64,000 nt of DNA from Nocardioides sp. Soil797 (GCA_001429555.1 LMSR01000019.1:144755-208754); one strand, 5' to 3'; shown: positions 33,856 through 42,441, numbered from the stretch's first letter. Notes: a model not told the origin generated them from the letters alone. Numbers and translations: made by a program.

Positions 33856-35091
33856 ATGTTCACGCACGGAGCCGACAGTGAAGTCGGGACCCTCAAGACA
33901 GTCATGCTGCACCGCCCCGGACCGGAGTTGAAGCGGCTGACCCCGCGCAACAACGATCGACTGCTCTTCGACGGGATCCCCTGGGTGGCGCGGGCACAGG
34001 AGGAGCACGACGCGTTCGCCGAGGCCTTGCGCAACCGTGGTGTCGAGGTGCTCTACCTGACCCAGTTGCTCACCGAGACACTGGCCAGCGAAGACGCGCG
34101 CAACCACGCGATCACCACTGCCCTGTCCGGCCTGCACCTCGGCGACACCTTGCGCACCTACCTCGCCTCCGCGCTGCGCGACTGCTCCCCCGAGGAGCTC
34201 ACCGAATACCTCACCGCCGGCATCCGCAACGACGAGGTCCGCGGCGGCCACGGCCTGGTCACGGCCCTGCTCCCACAGGACGAGTTCCTCATCGACCCGC
34301 TGCCCAACCTGCTGTTCACCCGCGACTCCAGCGTCTGGATCAAGGACCGGGTCGCGATCACCTCGCTCGCCATGCCGGCGCGGGCCCGTGAGACCCAGCT
34401 GACCGAGTTGATCTACGACAAGCACCCCCGCTTCAGTGAGGTGCCCGGCGGCACCCGCAAGATCCACGGTTGGCACCACGAGCACGTCGAGGGTGGCGAC
34501 GTACTCCTCCTGGCGCCGGGTGTGATCGCCGTCGGCGTCGGGGAGCGTACGACGCCAGCGGGCGTCGAGCGACTGTCCCGCCAGGTCTTCCACTCGGGCC
34601 TCGCGCACACCGTGCTGGCCGTGCCGATCGCGCAGGAGCGCGCCACCATGCACCTCGACACGGTGTGCACGATGGTCGACGTCGACAAGATCGTGATGTA
34701 CCCCAACGTGGCCGATTCGCTGCAGGCCTTCACGGTCACCTCCAACAAGGCCGAGGCCGAGAGCTTCGCCGACCTGCAGCTGCACGTCTCGGAGTCGGAG
34801 CCGTTCCTGGTGGCCGCCGCCAAGGCGATGGAGATCGACACGCTGCACCAGATCGACACCGGCCTCGACCCGGTGACGGCCGAGCGCGAGCAGTGGGACG
34901 ACGGCAACAACACCTTGGCGATCGCGCCGCGGGTCGCGGTCGCCTACGTGCGCAACGACGAGACCAACGACCGGCTCGAGGAGTCCGGCATCGAGGTCAT
35001 CAAGATCGAGGGCTCCGAGGTGGGCTCTGGCCGAGGCGGCCCGCGGTGCATGTCCTGCCCGATCACCCGGGAGCCGTTGCCCGCCGACTGA
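33856..35091 (+). CDS. arcA: Arginine deiminase
   Basis: Arginine + H2O to citrulline + NH3, first step of the ADI pathway. 411 aa with all active-site blocks: NLLFTRDSSVWI (Asp/substrate), HHEHVEGGDVLLL (His and Asp), MHLDTVCTMVD, and catalytic Cys398 in GGPRCMSCPI. No arcB, arcC or antiporter gene adjacent, so it stands alone here. Leaderless start. Confidence 0.95.
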   Translation: MFTHGADSEVGTLKTVMLHRPGPELKRLTPRNNDRLLFDGIPWVARAQEEHDAFAEALRNRGVEVLYLTQLLTETLASEDARNHAITTALSGLHLGDTLRTYLASALRDCSPEELTEYLTAGIRNDEVRGGHGLVTALLPQDEFLIDPLPNLLFTRDSSVWIKDRVAITSLAMPARARETQLTELIYDKHPRFSEVPGGTRKIHGWHHEHVEGGDVLLLAPGVIAVGVGERTTPAGVERLSRQVFHSGLAHTVLAVPIAQERATMHLDTVCTMVDVDKIVMYPNVADSLQAFTVTSNKAEAESFADLQLHVSESEPFLVAAAKAMEIDTLHQIDTGLDPVTAEREQWDDGNNTLAIAPRVAVAYVRNDETNDRLEESGIEVIKIEGSEVGSGRGGPRCMSCPITREPLPAD

Positions 35092-35105
35092 CGACGCCCG
35101 GTGGG

Positions 35106-35156
35106 CTCGCCGTACGCCGGCGCACTCGCCGTACGCCGGCGGCCTCGCCGTACGCC
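35106..35156. repeat. 13-bp direct repeats before copy C
   Basis: CTCGCCGTACGCC at 35106, 35125 and 35144 (period 19), directly before repeat copy C and after the arcA stop. Confidence 0.85.
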
Positions 35157-35160
35157 TGCA

Positions 35161-35230
35161 CTTGTGCGGTGCTGTTGACGGAAATCGGCGACACAGCACG
35201 TGTTCAGCGACCATAACCCCGCGTTACACG
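35161..35230 (+). repeat. 70-bp repeat, copy C
   Basis: Same length as copy B and identical at about 61 of 70 positions without gaps; the last 27 bases, including CCATAACCCCGCGTTACACG, match exactly except two. Lies between arcA and the 3' end of the SEC-C gene. Confidence 0.9.
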
Positions 35231-35255
35231 CGGGAGGCGCAAGAAAATGTGAAAG

Positions 35256-35293
35256 CCCGGCCGCTGTTGACGGGGGATACAACAACGACCGGG
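35256..35293 (-). terminator. Terminator of the SEC-C gene
   Basis: On the minus strand CCCGGTCGTTGTTG pairs with CAACAGCGGCCGGG (two mismatches), then CTTTCACATTTTCTT: a stem plus T-rich tail. Confidence 0.7.
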
Positions 35294-35366
35294 TGAGAAG
35301 AAAACTACGTCACGTGGCGACGGTTTACAACTCAAACACCCAAAAGATGATTGGGATTTCTACCAC

Positions 35367-36302
35367 TCACCGAATGGTGACCTGCCGGTTGGCCAGTCCG
35401 GACCTCGCGGCCCGCTCCTCGGAGGTCAGTTCGTTGCCCGACGCAAGGGCCTCGGCGAGTGCGGAAGCGAACTCCTGCGCGGGCTTCTCGAGCACCTCGG
35501 CACCGGTTCCGACGGGCAGGTCCCACACCGGGACGAGCAGGCCGTGGGCCCGGAACATGCCGACCAGTCGTGCTCCCTCGGCGATCACGTCCTTGCCCTG
35601 GACATGCAGCTTGGCCAGCGCGTCCAGGAGGTCGTCCTCGGGCTCCGGCATCACCCAGCGCAGGTGTTCCTTGGGCCCGACGTTGGTCCAGTAGGCAGCC
35701 TCGACACCCGAGAGTCGGGCGGTCGGGCTGACCGCCCCGTTGGCCTGCTCGAGAGCAGCCAGCATCGCCGGCGACTGTTCTTCGACGTCGTCGATCCAGA
35801 AGCCGAACCCGTCGTGGACGGTGACGTCGAGCGGCTCGTCGACGATCAGGTCCTGCAGGCGCGGGCCCTCACCCGGAGCGTCGGTCAGGCCGACCACGCC
35901 GGCCTCGGCGTCGAGTGCCTTGAGCAGCACGGCGCCCAGGTCGCGCGAGGGGTCGCCGAAGTTGTGCTGCACCTGCAGGCCCAACCAGATCGCGCCGTCG
36001 TCGCGCACCATCGCGGGCGCGGCACCGGGCAGCAGCGTGCACAACCGCACGACGCGGTCACTGTCCTTGAGCCTGATCGGAGCGGTGGCGGCAGGGACCA
36101 GCTCACGCCAGGCGATCAGATCGGTCTCGCAGGCCAGGCCCTCGAACGGCCGAGCCACGAAGGCCTGGGGCGGTCCGTCGGCGGCGCCGTGGCAGGCCTT
36201 GTAGCGGCGACCGGAGCCACACGGGCACGGTTGGCGGGGTCCGACCGCTCCCTCGGCAGGCGCTGCGGCCTCGCGGTTCTTCTTGCGTGAGCTCTTTCCC
36301 AT
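35367..36302 (-). CDS. SEC-C motif / DUF5926 protein
   Basis: 311 aa. The SEC-C zinc motif is at the N-terminus (PCPCGSGRRYKACHG, about 25-39), unusual since most proteins carry it at the C-terminus; the rest matches the actinobacterial DUF5926 family (ARPFEGLACETDLIAWRELV, WTNVGPKEHLRWVMPEPED). Likely binds zinc; role unknown. Leaderless start (TAGCCT). Confidence 0.88.
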   Translation of the reverse strand: MGKSSRKKNREAAAPAEGAVGPRQPCPCGSGRRYKACHGAADGPPQAFVARPFEGLACETDLIAWRELVPAATAPIRLKDSDRVVRLCTLLPGAAPAMVRDDGAIWLGLQVQHNFGDPSRDLGAVLLKALDAEAGVVGLTDAPGEGPRLQDLIVDEPLDVTVHDGFGFWIDDVEEQSPAMLAALEQANGAVSPTARLSGVEAAYWTNVGPKEHLRWVMPEPEDDLLDALAKLHVQGKDVIAEGARLVGMFRAHGLLVPVWDLPVGTGAEVLEKPAQEFASALAEALASGNELTSEERAARSGLANRQVTIR

Positions 36303-36309
36303 GCCGGGC

Positions 36310-36315
36310 AGGCTA
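36310..36315 (-). promoter_or_regulatory. -10 box of SEC-C gene
   Basis: TAGCCT, 7 nt before ATG 36302; overlaps the end of the glycerophosphodiesterase gene. Confidence 0.65.
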
Positions 36316-37086
36316 CCCGCGCACGCGCTCCAGCATGTACGCCGGCCGGTCGGTGATGATCGCCTCGACGCCGAGCTGCTGGCACAGCTCCAGCTGCTCG
36401 TCGGTGTTGACCGTCCAGACGTGCACCCGGCGACCGGCCTCGCGCAGTCGTCGACCCAGCCCGGGATGGTCGGTCAGCTCGCCGATCCCCGGACCCACGA
36501 TCCAGTCACGGGGAATCACCCGTCGCAGCATCGGCCAGTGGTGGGCCTTGTCGACGAGCTGCACGATCGGCAGGTCGGGGGCAAGGCGTTCCACCCGCTG
36601 CAGCGCGGTGAACGAGAAGCTCATCACCCGCACCGGAGAGTCGTCACCGGTCCAACCGAACTCCTCCAGCAGCTGCACCAGTCGCCGCTCGACCAACCCG
36701 CCGAACCTGGTCGGGTGCTTGGTCTCGATCGCGAGCTCGATGCGCCGGTCGGCCGACGCCACGGTCTCGAGCAGCTTGCGCATCGTGAGGACCTTGCCCA
36801 ACTCGGGATCCATGTCGGGAGACTCGTCATCGAGGTCACTCCACGGGTTCTTCCACGAGGAGAAGTCGAAGGCGTCGAGCTCGTCGAGGTCCATCGTGGA
36901 GATGACGCCCTTGTTGCTCGCCGTACGCACCAGGTTGCGGTCGTGCACACAGACCAGGTGGCCGTCGGCAGTCAGGCGCACGTCGCACTCGAGGCCGTCT
37001 GCGCCGGTCTCGATCGCGGCAAGGTAGGCACCCAGCGTGTGCTCGGCGATCTCGTGGCTGGCACCACGGTGCGCAACGACCTGCAT
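36313..37086 (-). CDS. Glycerophosphodiester phosphodiesterase
   Basis: 257-aa GDPD TIM barrel releasing glycerol-3-phosphate from phosphodiesters. Catalytic His-Arg in VAHRGAS (4-10), metal Glu-Asp in GLECDVRLT, second His in VCVHDRNL, Glu in LAIETKH, C-terminal HVWTVNT and ITDRPAYM. No signal peptide, so cytoplasmic. Leaderless start. Confidence 0.93.
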   Translation of the reverse strand: MQVVAHRGASHEIAEHTLGAYLAAIETGADGLECDVRLTADGHLVCVHDRNLVRTASNKGVISTMDLDELDAFDFSSWKNPWSDLDDESPDMDPELGKVLTMRKLLETVASADRRIELAIETKHPTRFGGLVERRLVQLLEEFGWTGDDSPVRVMSFSFTALQRVERLAPDLPIVQLVDKAHHWPMLRRVIPRDWIVGPGIGELTDHPGLGRRLREAGRRVHVWTVNTDEQLELCQQLGVEAIITDRPAYMLERVRG

Positions 37087-37093
37087 GGCCGGC

Positions 37094-37099
37094 AGGCTA
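37094..37099 (-). promoter_or_regulatory. -10 box of glycerophosphodiesterase gene
   Basis: TAGCCT, 7 nt before ATG 37086. Confidence 0.65.
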
Positions 37100-37149
37100 C
37101 TCGCTCCGGCCGCCGCCCTCGATCACCGGCAAGCGTGTTCCCCGGCCGA

Positions 37150-37155
37150 TAGCCT
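37150..37155 (+). promoter_or_regulatory. -10 box of benE-like gene
   Basis: TAGCCT, 6 nt before GTG 37162. Confidence 0.6.
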
Positions 37156-37161
37156 GCGGCC

Positions 37162-38352
37162 GTGACCCCCTCCCCCTCCGTGCACACGACGGGTACGACG
37201 CACGCGGTGCTGGCCGGAGTGATCTGCGGATTCGTCGGCTTCACCAGTTCCTTCGCCGTGGTGCTCACCGGCGTACGAGCCGTCGGCGCATCGGCCGACC
37301 AGGCCGCGTCCGCGCTGTTGGTGCTCTGCCTGGCGATGGGTCTCGGCACGGTGTTCTTCTCGTGGCGGTTGCGGATGCCGATCACGATGGCGTGGTCCAC
37401 ACCGGGAGCAGCCCTGCTCGCCACCGCCGCCGTCCCCGCCGGCGGTTTTGCTGCCGCGGTGGGTGCGTTCATGGTGTGCGGGGTGCTGCTGGCGGTGTGC
37501 GGGTTCATCCGACCGCTCGGTGAGCTGGTGGCCAGGATCCCATCCACGTTGGCGAGCGGCATGCTGGCCGGGGTGCTGCTCACGCTGTGCGCCGCCCCGT
37601 TCCTGGCCGTCGTCGACGAACCGGCCGCGATCATCCCGGTGATGGTGGTGTGGCTGGCCCTGATGGCCCTCGCCCGGCGCTGGGCGGTGCCCGGCGCCCT
37701 CGTGGCCGCACTCGTGGTGATGGCGGTCGACGGGGTCTTCGGCTCGGTCACGGCCGACGCGGCGACCCCGGTCCTCACGTGGGTCACGCCCACCTTCCAC
37801 ACCGGCGCGCTGGTCGCGATCGCGGTGCCGCTGTTCATCGTGACGATGACCTCGCAGAACATCCCGGGCATCGCGGTGCTGGCCTCGTTCGGTTACCGGC
37901 CCGACATGCGCGCTCCCCTGGCGTACGCCGGCACCGCCTCGGCCGTCGGGGCCCTCGGTGGAGGCCACGCGATCAACCTGGCGGCCATCTCCGCCGCCCT
38001 GGCGGCCGGTCCGGAAGCCCACCCTGATCCCGATCGACGCTGGGTCGCCGGGGTCTCGTGCGGCTTCACCTACCTGGCCTTCGGACCGTTGTCAGCACTG
38101 GTCACCGACCTCGCCTCGGCGGCACCGCACGGGCTGGTCGAGACCATCGCCGGCCTGGCCCTGCTCGGCACGCTCGCCGGTGCGGCCGCCGCAGCCCTGG
38201 CCGACACCGAGCACCGTGAAGCGGCAGCACTGACCATCGTGGTGGCCGCTTCCGGGATGACGATCAGCGGCATCGGCGCCGCCTTCTGGGGCCTGGTCGC
38301 CGGGGCGGCGTACCTCTTGGTGATGCGGGTCGTCGAGCGCTTCCGCAGCTGA
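37162..38352 (+). CDS. Benzoate/H+ symporter BenE family
   Basis: 396-aa polytopic transporter (about 12 helices) of the BenE family: GFVGFTSSFAVVLTGVRAVG, MPITMAWSTPGAALL and TSQNIPGIAVLASFGYRPD are typical. Could import benzoate or related aromatic acids, though no catabolic genes are nearby, so substrate is uncertain. Leaderless GTG start. Confidence 0.88.
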   Translation: MTPSPSVHTTGTTHAVLAGVICGFVGFTSSFAVVLTGVRAVGASADQAASALLVLCLAMGLGTVFFSWRLRMPITMAWSTPGAALLATAAVPAGGFAAAVGAFMVCGVLLAVCGFIRPLGELVARIPSTLASGMLAGVLLTLCAAPFLAVVDEPAAIIPVMVVWLALMALARRWAVPGALVAALVVMAVDGVFGSVTADAATPVLTWVTPTFHTGALVAIAVPLFIVTMTSQNIPGIAVLASFGYRPDMRAPLAYAGTASAVGALGGGHAINLAAISAALAAGPEAHPDPDRRWVAGVSCGFTYLAFGPLSALVTDLASAAPHGLVETIAGLALLGTLAGAAAAALADTEHREAAALTIVVAASGMTISGIGAAFWGLVAGAAYLLVMRVVERFRS

Positions 38353-38398
38353 AACGACCGCCGTCCGTTCCTGTCCGGGAATGTCGCTCGGATGCCAG

Positions 38399-39196
38399 TC
38401 AGCTGCCGGGCGTCGCGTTGGGCGCGATCTCCTCGGTGGGCGTCGCGGAGGGAGTCTCGCTCGGAGTCTCGGACGGCTCGGTCGTCGGCGCCTCCGAGGT
38501 GTCCTCGCTCGGGCTCTCCGTGGGTTCGGTGGTCTCCGTTGAGCTCGGCTCGTCGCTCGGCTCGTCGCTCGGAGTGGTCTCGTCGGAGGGTGACTCCTCG
38601 TCGTCCTTGTTGTTCTTCTTGTCGGAGTCCTTGCTGGAGTCACCACCGACGCGGGTCAGGGACGTCCCACCCTTGGAGTCACTGCCACCGGTGTACGACG
38701 CGACGGTGCGGCCGGAGAGGAGCTCGAATCCGGTGATCACCAGCATGGCGGCCAGGAACACGCCGGCCGCGCCGATCGCGATCCGCTTCCAGGGCAGCAG
38801 CACGAGCCGTTCCCGCCAGGTGACACTGCCGGTCTCCACGGTGGAGTCCTCCAGCTCGGCGCTGACCGCGGCCAGTTGTACCTCGGCCTGCTCGAGGTGT
38901 TCCTCCGCCACGGCTTCGTCCGAGGCGCGGTTGGCGCGTCGTACCTCGGTCTGGGCTCGGCTGACCTTCTGCGCCGCAACGGCCTGGGCTGTGGCCAGGC
39001 GTTGCTTGCTGCGCGCGAGTCCCTGCGAGTAGAAGGCGCTGCTGACCGTCACCACGATGCTGCCGAGGGCAGCGCCGATCAAGGTGCCGGCGGCACCCAG
39101 CGTGGAGAGCAGCACGGCGGTCGAGACCGCGGCCAAGGCACCTGCGAAGGTCTTGACCCAGTCGATCTCGAGGCGTGGCTTGTCGTCGTCAGTCAT
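38399..39196 (-). CDS. Membrane protein with acidic Ser/Thr-rich tail
   Basis: 265 aa: N-terminal helix pair (about 14-50: TFAGALAAVSTAVLLSTLGA, GTLIGAALGSIVVTVSSAF), a heptad-rich helical stretch (about 55-120) and another transmembrane segment (IAIGAAGVFLAAMLVITGF), then a long disordered S/T/E/P-rich extracellular tail. Start ATG 39196 is favoured over GTG-like upstream codons by position; a CATACT box lies 8 nt upstream. Function unknown. Confidence 0.75.
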   Translation of the reverse strand: MTDDDKPRLEIDWVKTFAGALAAVSTAVLLSTLGAAGTLIGAALGSIVVTVSSAFYSQGLARSKQRLATAQAVAAQKVSRAQTEVRRANRASDEAVAEEHLEQAEVQLAAVSAELEDSTVETGSVTWRERLVLLPWKRIAIGAAGVFLAAMLVITGFELLSGRTVASYTGGSDSKGGTSLTRVGGDSSKDSDKKNNKDDEESPSDETTPSDEPSDEPSSTETTEPTESPSEDTSEAPTTEPSETPSETPSATPTEEIAPNATPGS

Positions 39197-39270
39197 CCCT
39201 GTCGAGTATGCCGGAGCGGGCGAGGAGTCCCACGTCAAACGGGCCGTCCTGCAGGAGAAGTGACCCGTTC

Positions 39271-39341
39271 GACATGCAGTTCGGCTCCCGACAGGCCGGG
39301 CTCACGCTCAGCACATCTCGTAGGCGGCCCAACTGCATGTC
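39271..39341. repeat. Palindromic repeat family 2, copy 1
   Basis: 71-nt element with exact 11-bp ends GACATGCAGTT / AACTGCATGTC. Its interior, read on the minus strand, shares GGGCCG..CGAG..CTGAGCGTG..GCC in register with copy 2 (41017-41087), so the two are inverted relative to each other. Confidence 0.8.
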
Positions 39342-39395
39342 CGTCGGACCGGCATGCTCTTGTTCAAGGTCTCGGATTCGATCGCCGCGGACACG

Positions 39396-40643
39396 TCAGG
39401 CGTGGTCGCGCAGGTAGCGCCCGAAGTGGGGCACGGTGAAGGCGATCCGACCACGCTCGCCGGAATAGATCAGCCCCTTCTTGAGCAGCGAATCACGTGC
39501 TGGGGAAAGGGACTGCGGCTTCTTGCCGAGCACTGATGCCACATCGGCGGTCGGCACGGAGCCGATCTCGTCGAGGGTCTCGACCGGCTCGCCCGAGCTC
39601 GAGGCGGCTGCCGCGGCCGAGCGCTCGACGATCGCAGCGGCGGCGTCCGCCATCGCGTGCAGGTATTCACGCTCCCCCGGAGTCGCTCGCTCGAAGCGGC
39701 TGCCGAAGAACCCGACGGCCAGCTCCGACTCGGCCTCGGGCGAGGCCACCGAGACGTCCTCCTCGGTGATGGGTGACGACGGAGCCAGGTCCCAGACCGC
39801 CTTGCCGTAGGCCTGGATGAAGTAGGGGTAGCCGCCGGTCGCGGCATACATCGCGGCCAGGGCCTCGTCGGTGAAGCAGGCGTCCTCGTCGTCGGCCGGG
39901 GCCGAGAGCGCCCGGTCGGCAGCCTCGCGGGCCAGTCGGTCGATGCGCTGATAGCGGAAGAGCCGCTCGGAGTAGGACTTCGACGCGGAGAGTACGGCGG
40001 GCAGGTGCGGCAGCCCGGCGCCGACCACGATCACCGGCAGGCCCGACTGGCTGATCTCGTGGCAGGCAGCACACAGGGCCGAGACGTCGTCGGGGCCGAG
40101 GTCTTGCATCTCGTCGATGAAGATCGCCACGCCCTTGCCGACGTCGGCCGCGAGGCCGCCGATGTCGGTGAACAGCTCGACCAGGTCGATCTCGATGTCA
40201 CCGGAGTCGGCCCGGCCCTTCACCACCGGAGCATCGATGCCGGGGTTCCACTGCTCGCGCAGCTTGGCGTTGGGCCCGGCGTCGCGCTGGGCGAACGCCC
40301 GGATCACCCCGAGCACGTGGTCGACGTCGTCGGCCTGCGGGTGGCCCAGCTCCCGCACCGCCTGGTGCAGCGCCGAGGAGAGAGGCCGGCGCAGTCCTTG
40401 GTCGGGGCGGGCCTCGAGCTTGCCGGTGCCCCAGTGGCGGCGTACGGCGGCGGAGCGGAGCGCATTGAGCAGCACGGTCTTGCCGACCCCCCGCAACCCG
40501 GTGAGCACCAGCGAGCGCTCGGGCCGCCCGCGCGCGATGCGTTCCAGGACGACGTCGAAGGCGCTCAGCTGCTCGTCGCGCCCAGCCAGCTCGGGCGGCC
40601 GCTGGCCGGCGCCGGGGGCGTAGGGGTTTCGGATCGGGTCCAC
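39396..40643 (-). CDS. AAA family ATP-binding protein (Cdc6/ORC-like)
   Basis: 415-aa ATPase: Walker A TGLRGVGKTVLL (48-59), Walker B AIFIDEMQDL, sensor VVGAGLPHLP, lid GGYPYFIQAY, then a C-terminal winged-helix-like part (SVLGKKPQSLSPARDSLLKK, FTVPHFGRYLR) . Belongs to the large STAND/Orc1-type group; could bind DNA, but the substrate is unknown. Leaderless start (TAGTGT); a palindrome lies 18 bp upstream. Confidence 0.85.
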   Translation of the reverse strand: MDPIRNPYAPGAGQRPPELAGRDEQLSAFDVVLERIARGRPERSLVLTGLRGVGKTVLLNALRSAAVRRHWGTGKLEARPDQGLRRPLSSALHQAVRELGHPQADDVDHVLGVIRAFAQRDAGPNAKLREQWNPGIDAPVVKGRADSGDIEIDLVELFTDIGGLAADVGKGVAIFIDEMQDLGPDDVSALCAACHEISQSGLPVIVVGAGLPHLPAVLSASKSYSERLFRYQRIDRLAREAADRALSAPADDEDACFTDEALAAMYAATGGYPYFIQAYGKAVWDLAPSSPITEEDVSVASPEAESELAVGFFGSRFERATPGEREYLHAMADAAAAIVERSAAAAASSSGEPVETLDEIGSVPTADVASVLGKKPQSLSPARDSLLKKGLIYSGERGRIAFTVPHFGRYLRDHA

Positions 40644-40649
40644 GATCGA

Positions 40650-40655
40650 ACACTA
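40650..40655 (-). promoter_or_regulatory. -10 box of ATPase gene
   Basis: TAGTGT, 6 nt before GTG 40643. Confidence 0.6.
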
Positions 40656-40660
40656 TCCAC

Positions 40661-40684
40661 ATGTCTAGAACTTGTCGTAGACAT
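40661..40684. promoter_or_regulatory. Palindrome upstream of ATPase gene
   Basis: ATGTCTA-N10-TAGACAT, exact 7-bp arms, 5 bp upstream of the -10 box; possible operator. Confidence 0.45.
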
Positions 40685-40709
40685 TCCTAGCGAGTCCGAT
40701 CGAAGCGGT

Positions 40710-40964
40710 TCAGGAGGTCGCCGACAGAGGTGGCTCCGGAACGCGAACCTCGTCGTACGCCGAGTCGATACCGGCCTGCAGCGCCGCCACCAGGTCGGGC
40801 ACGTCCTCGATCTCCAACCGGAACGACGCGGCGCACACGTTGTCGCGCCACAGGGAGAGCACGACGACACCGGCTTCGTGGTGCCACGACACCTTGAGCG
40901 CGCGATCGCCCCCGCGGGCATCGAGGTGAATCGATCCCGCTCGGCGGAAGCGCGCCGGAGTCAT
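40710..40964 (-). CDS. Conserved hypothetical protein (84 aa)
   Basis: 84 aa, soluble, beta then helix: VSWHHEAGVVVLSLWRDNVC, SFRLEIEDVPDLVAALQAGI. The SLWRDNxCxxSFRL pattern recurs in short actinobacterial proteins of unknown role. ATG 40964 chosen because upstream frame (to 41450) crosses repeat copy 2 and the glycosylase gene. Probably upstream of, and co-oriented with, the ATPase. Confidence 0.65.
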   Translation of the reverse strand: MTPARFRRAGSIHLDARGGDRALKVSWHHEAGVVVLSLWRDNVCAASFRLEIEDVPDLVAALQAGIDSAYDEVRVPEPPLSATS

Positions 40965-41016
40965 GAGTCCATGATGCGCCTCGCCGGCGAGTCTGTCACT
41001 GGATCCCGGCCCGCTC

Positions 41017-41087
41017 GACATGCAGTTGGGCCGGTCGCGAGCACGCCTGAGCGTGGGCCGAGACGTCGTACGCCGTAACTGCATGTC
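41017..41087. repeat. Palindromic repeat family 2, copy 2
   Basis: 71 nt, same exact ends GACATGCAGTT / AACTGCATGTC as copy 1, interior GGGCCG..CGAG..CTGAGCGTGGGCC; lies in the divergent gap before the glycosylase gene. Confidence 0.8.
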
Positions 41088-41105
41088 GGTCGGTACGGTC
41101 CCGAC

Positions 41106-41111
41106 TACGCT
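41106..41111 (+). promoter_or_regulatory. -10 box of Fpg/Nei gene
   Basis: TACGCT, 6 nt before ATG 41118. Confidence 0.6.
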
Positions 41112-41117
41112 GGGCGC

Positions 41118-41999
41118 ATGCCCGAGCTCCCCGAGGTCGAAGCACTCAGCCACGACCTGGCCGCGCGCCTCGACGGTCGTGCCATCGCCAAGGTGCACAT
41201 CGCAGCATTCAGTGCCCTCAAGACCTTCGATCCTCCGCTGTCGGCGGTCGAAGGCACCTTCGTCGACGGGGTCACCCGACACGGCAAGTTCATCGACATC
41301 AGCAGTGGCGGGTTGCACCTCATCCTCCACCTGGCCCGCGCCGGCTGGGTCCGCTGGCGCGACGAAGTGCCCGCGTTGCCGCCCAAGCCGAGCAGCCGGT
41401 CTCCCCTTGCGGTGCGCATCGTGCTGGACGACGCCGAGACCGGGCACCACAGTGGTCTCGACATCACCGAGGCGGGCACCAAGAAGAGCCTCGCCCTGTA
41501 CGTCGCCCGCTCACCGTCCGACGTCGAGGGCATCGCCCGACTCGGCCCCGACCCGCTGTCCGACGACTTCACCATCGACGTACTGCGCGAGATCCTTGCT
41601 GGGGCAGGTCGCTCTCAGATCAAGGGCGTGCTGCGTCATCAGGGCACCATCGCCGGCATCGGCAACGCCTATTCGGACGAGCTCCTGCACGCCGCGAAGA
41701 TGTCGCCCTTCAAGCCGGCCTCGTCCCTCGAGGAGGCCGACGTCGAGACCTTGTACCGAGCGATCCGTGACGTCCTCGGGGCCGCCGTTGCCCGCGCCGA
41801 CGGACTGGCGATGAGCGAGCTCAAGGGCGAGAAGAAGACCAACCTCGCCGTGCACGGCAAGGCCGGCGAGAAGTGCCCGGTCTGCGGCGACACGGTGCGC
41901 GAGGTGTCCTTCGCCGACTCGAGCCTTCAGTACTGCGCGACCTGCCAGACCAACGGCAAGCCGTTGGCCGACCGGCGAACCAGCAAGTTCCTCAAGTAG
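41118..41999 (+). CDS. Fpg/Nei family DNA glycosylase
   Basis: 293-aa base-excision glycosylase/AP lyase. Catalytic Pro2-Glu3 (MPELPEVEAL), Lys57 in GVTRHGKFIDI, H2TH helix region GIGNAYSDELLHAAKMSP, and C-terminal zinc finger CPVCG..YCATC. Acts on oxidised bases in DNA; whether 8-oxoG or pyrimidine-specific is uncertain. Leaderless start. Confidence 0.92.
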   Translation: MPELPEVEALSHDLAARLDGRAIAKVHIAAFSALKTFDPPLSAVEGTFVDGVTRHGKFIDISSGGLHLILHLARAGWVRWRDEVPALPPKPSSRSPLAVRIVLDDAETGHHSGLDITEAGTKKSLALYVARSPSDVEGIARLGPDPLSDDFTIDVLREILAGAGRSQIKGVLRHQGTIAGIGNAYSDELLHAAKMSPFKPASSLEEADVETLYRAIRDVLGAAVARADGLAMSELKGEKKTNLAVHGKAGEKCPVCGDTVREVSFADSSLQYCATCQTNGKPLADRRTSKFLK

Positions 42000-42034
42000 C
42001 CGGGCGGGCCGAGCGGTTCAGCGTGGATGCGGGC

Positions 42035-42412
42035 TCAGCACTCGTCGGAGACGAACTCCTCGAAGGCCTTGAGGTCGGCCGCGTCGTCATCACTCACGTC
42101 GCCCTGCAGGGCGTCGTAGCCCGAGGCGGTGTAGGCGACCCGCACGATGTCCACGTAGAGCTGGTAGCCGGCCCGCGCAGAAGGGGGCACCGCTTCAGCG
42201 CCCTCTGACTTCCACAGGTCGACGATGGTGCGCTGGTAGGTCTTGTAGTCCTCGTGGGGATCGTGTGCCGTGAAGTCCTCACAGAACCCGGCGAACTCCG
42301 CGTCGGCGCTCTTCTCCTTCGTGCCGGAGTCGCCGTCACCACTGCACCCCGCGGCCACGGCGGCGATCAGTACGACGACTGCGGCGGCGCGAGCCGTGCG
42401 GGTCCAGAACAT
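42035..42412 (-). CDS. Lipoprotein, array member 1
   Basis: 125 aa; lipobox AVAAGC with lipid Cys at 23. Ectodomain bounded by two Cys (FAGFCEDF and the final VSDEC), with PPSARAGYQLYVDI mid-way. Most diverged of five tandem paralogues (42035-44860) that share FC-D, a central P..(I/M)S.D.R.G.E helix and a terminal Cys. Start ATG 42412 with GGGAGAAGC upstream. Function unknown. Confidence 0.8.
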   Translation of the reverse strand: MFWTRTARAAAVVVLIAAVAAGCSGDGDSGTKEKSADAEFAGFCEDFTAHDPHEDYKTYQRTIVDLWKSEGAEAVPPSARAGYQLYVDIVRVAYTASGYDALQGDVSDDDAADLKAFEEFVSDEC

Positions 42413-42441
42413 TGCTTCTCCCGGGATTCGGTTCCGACACC

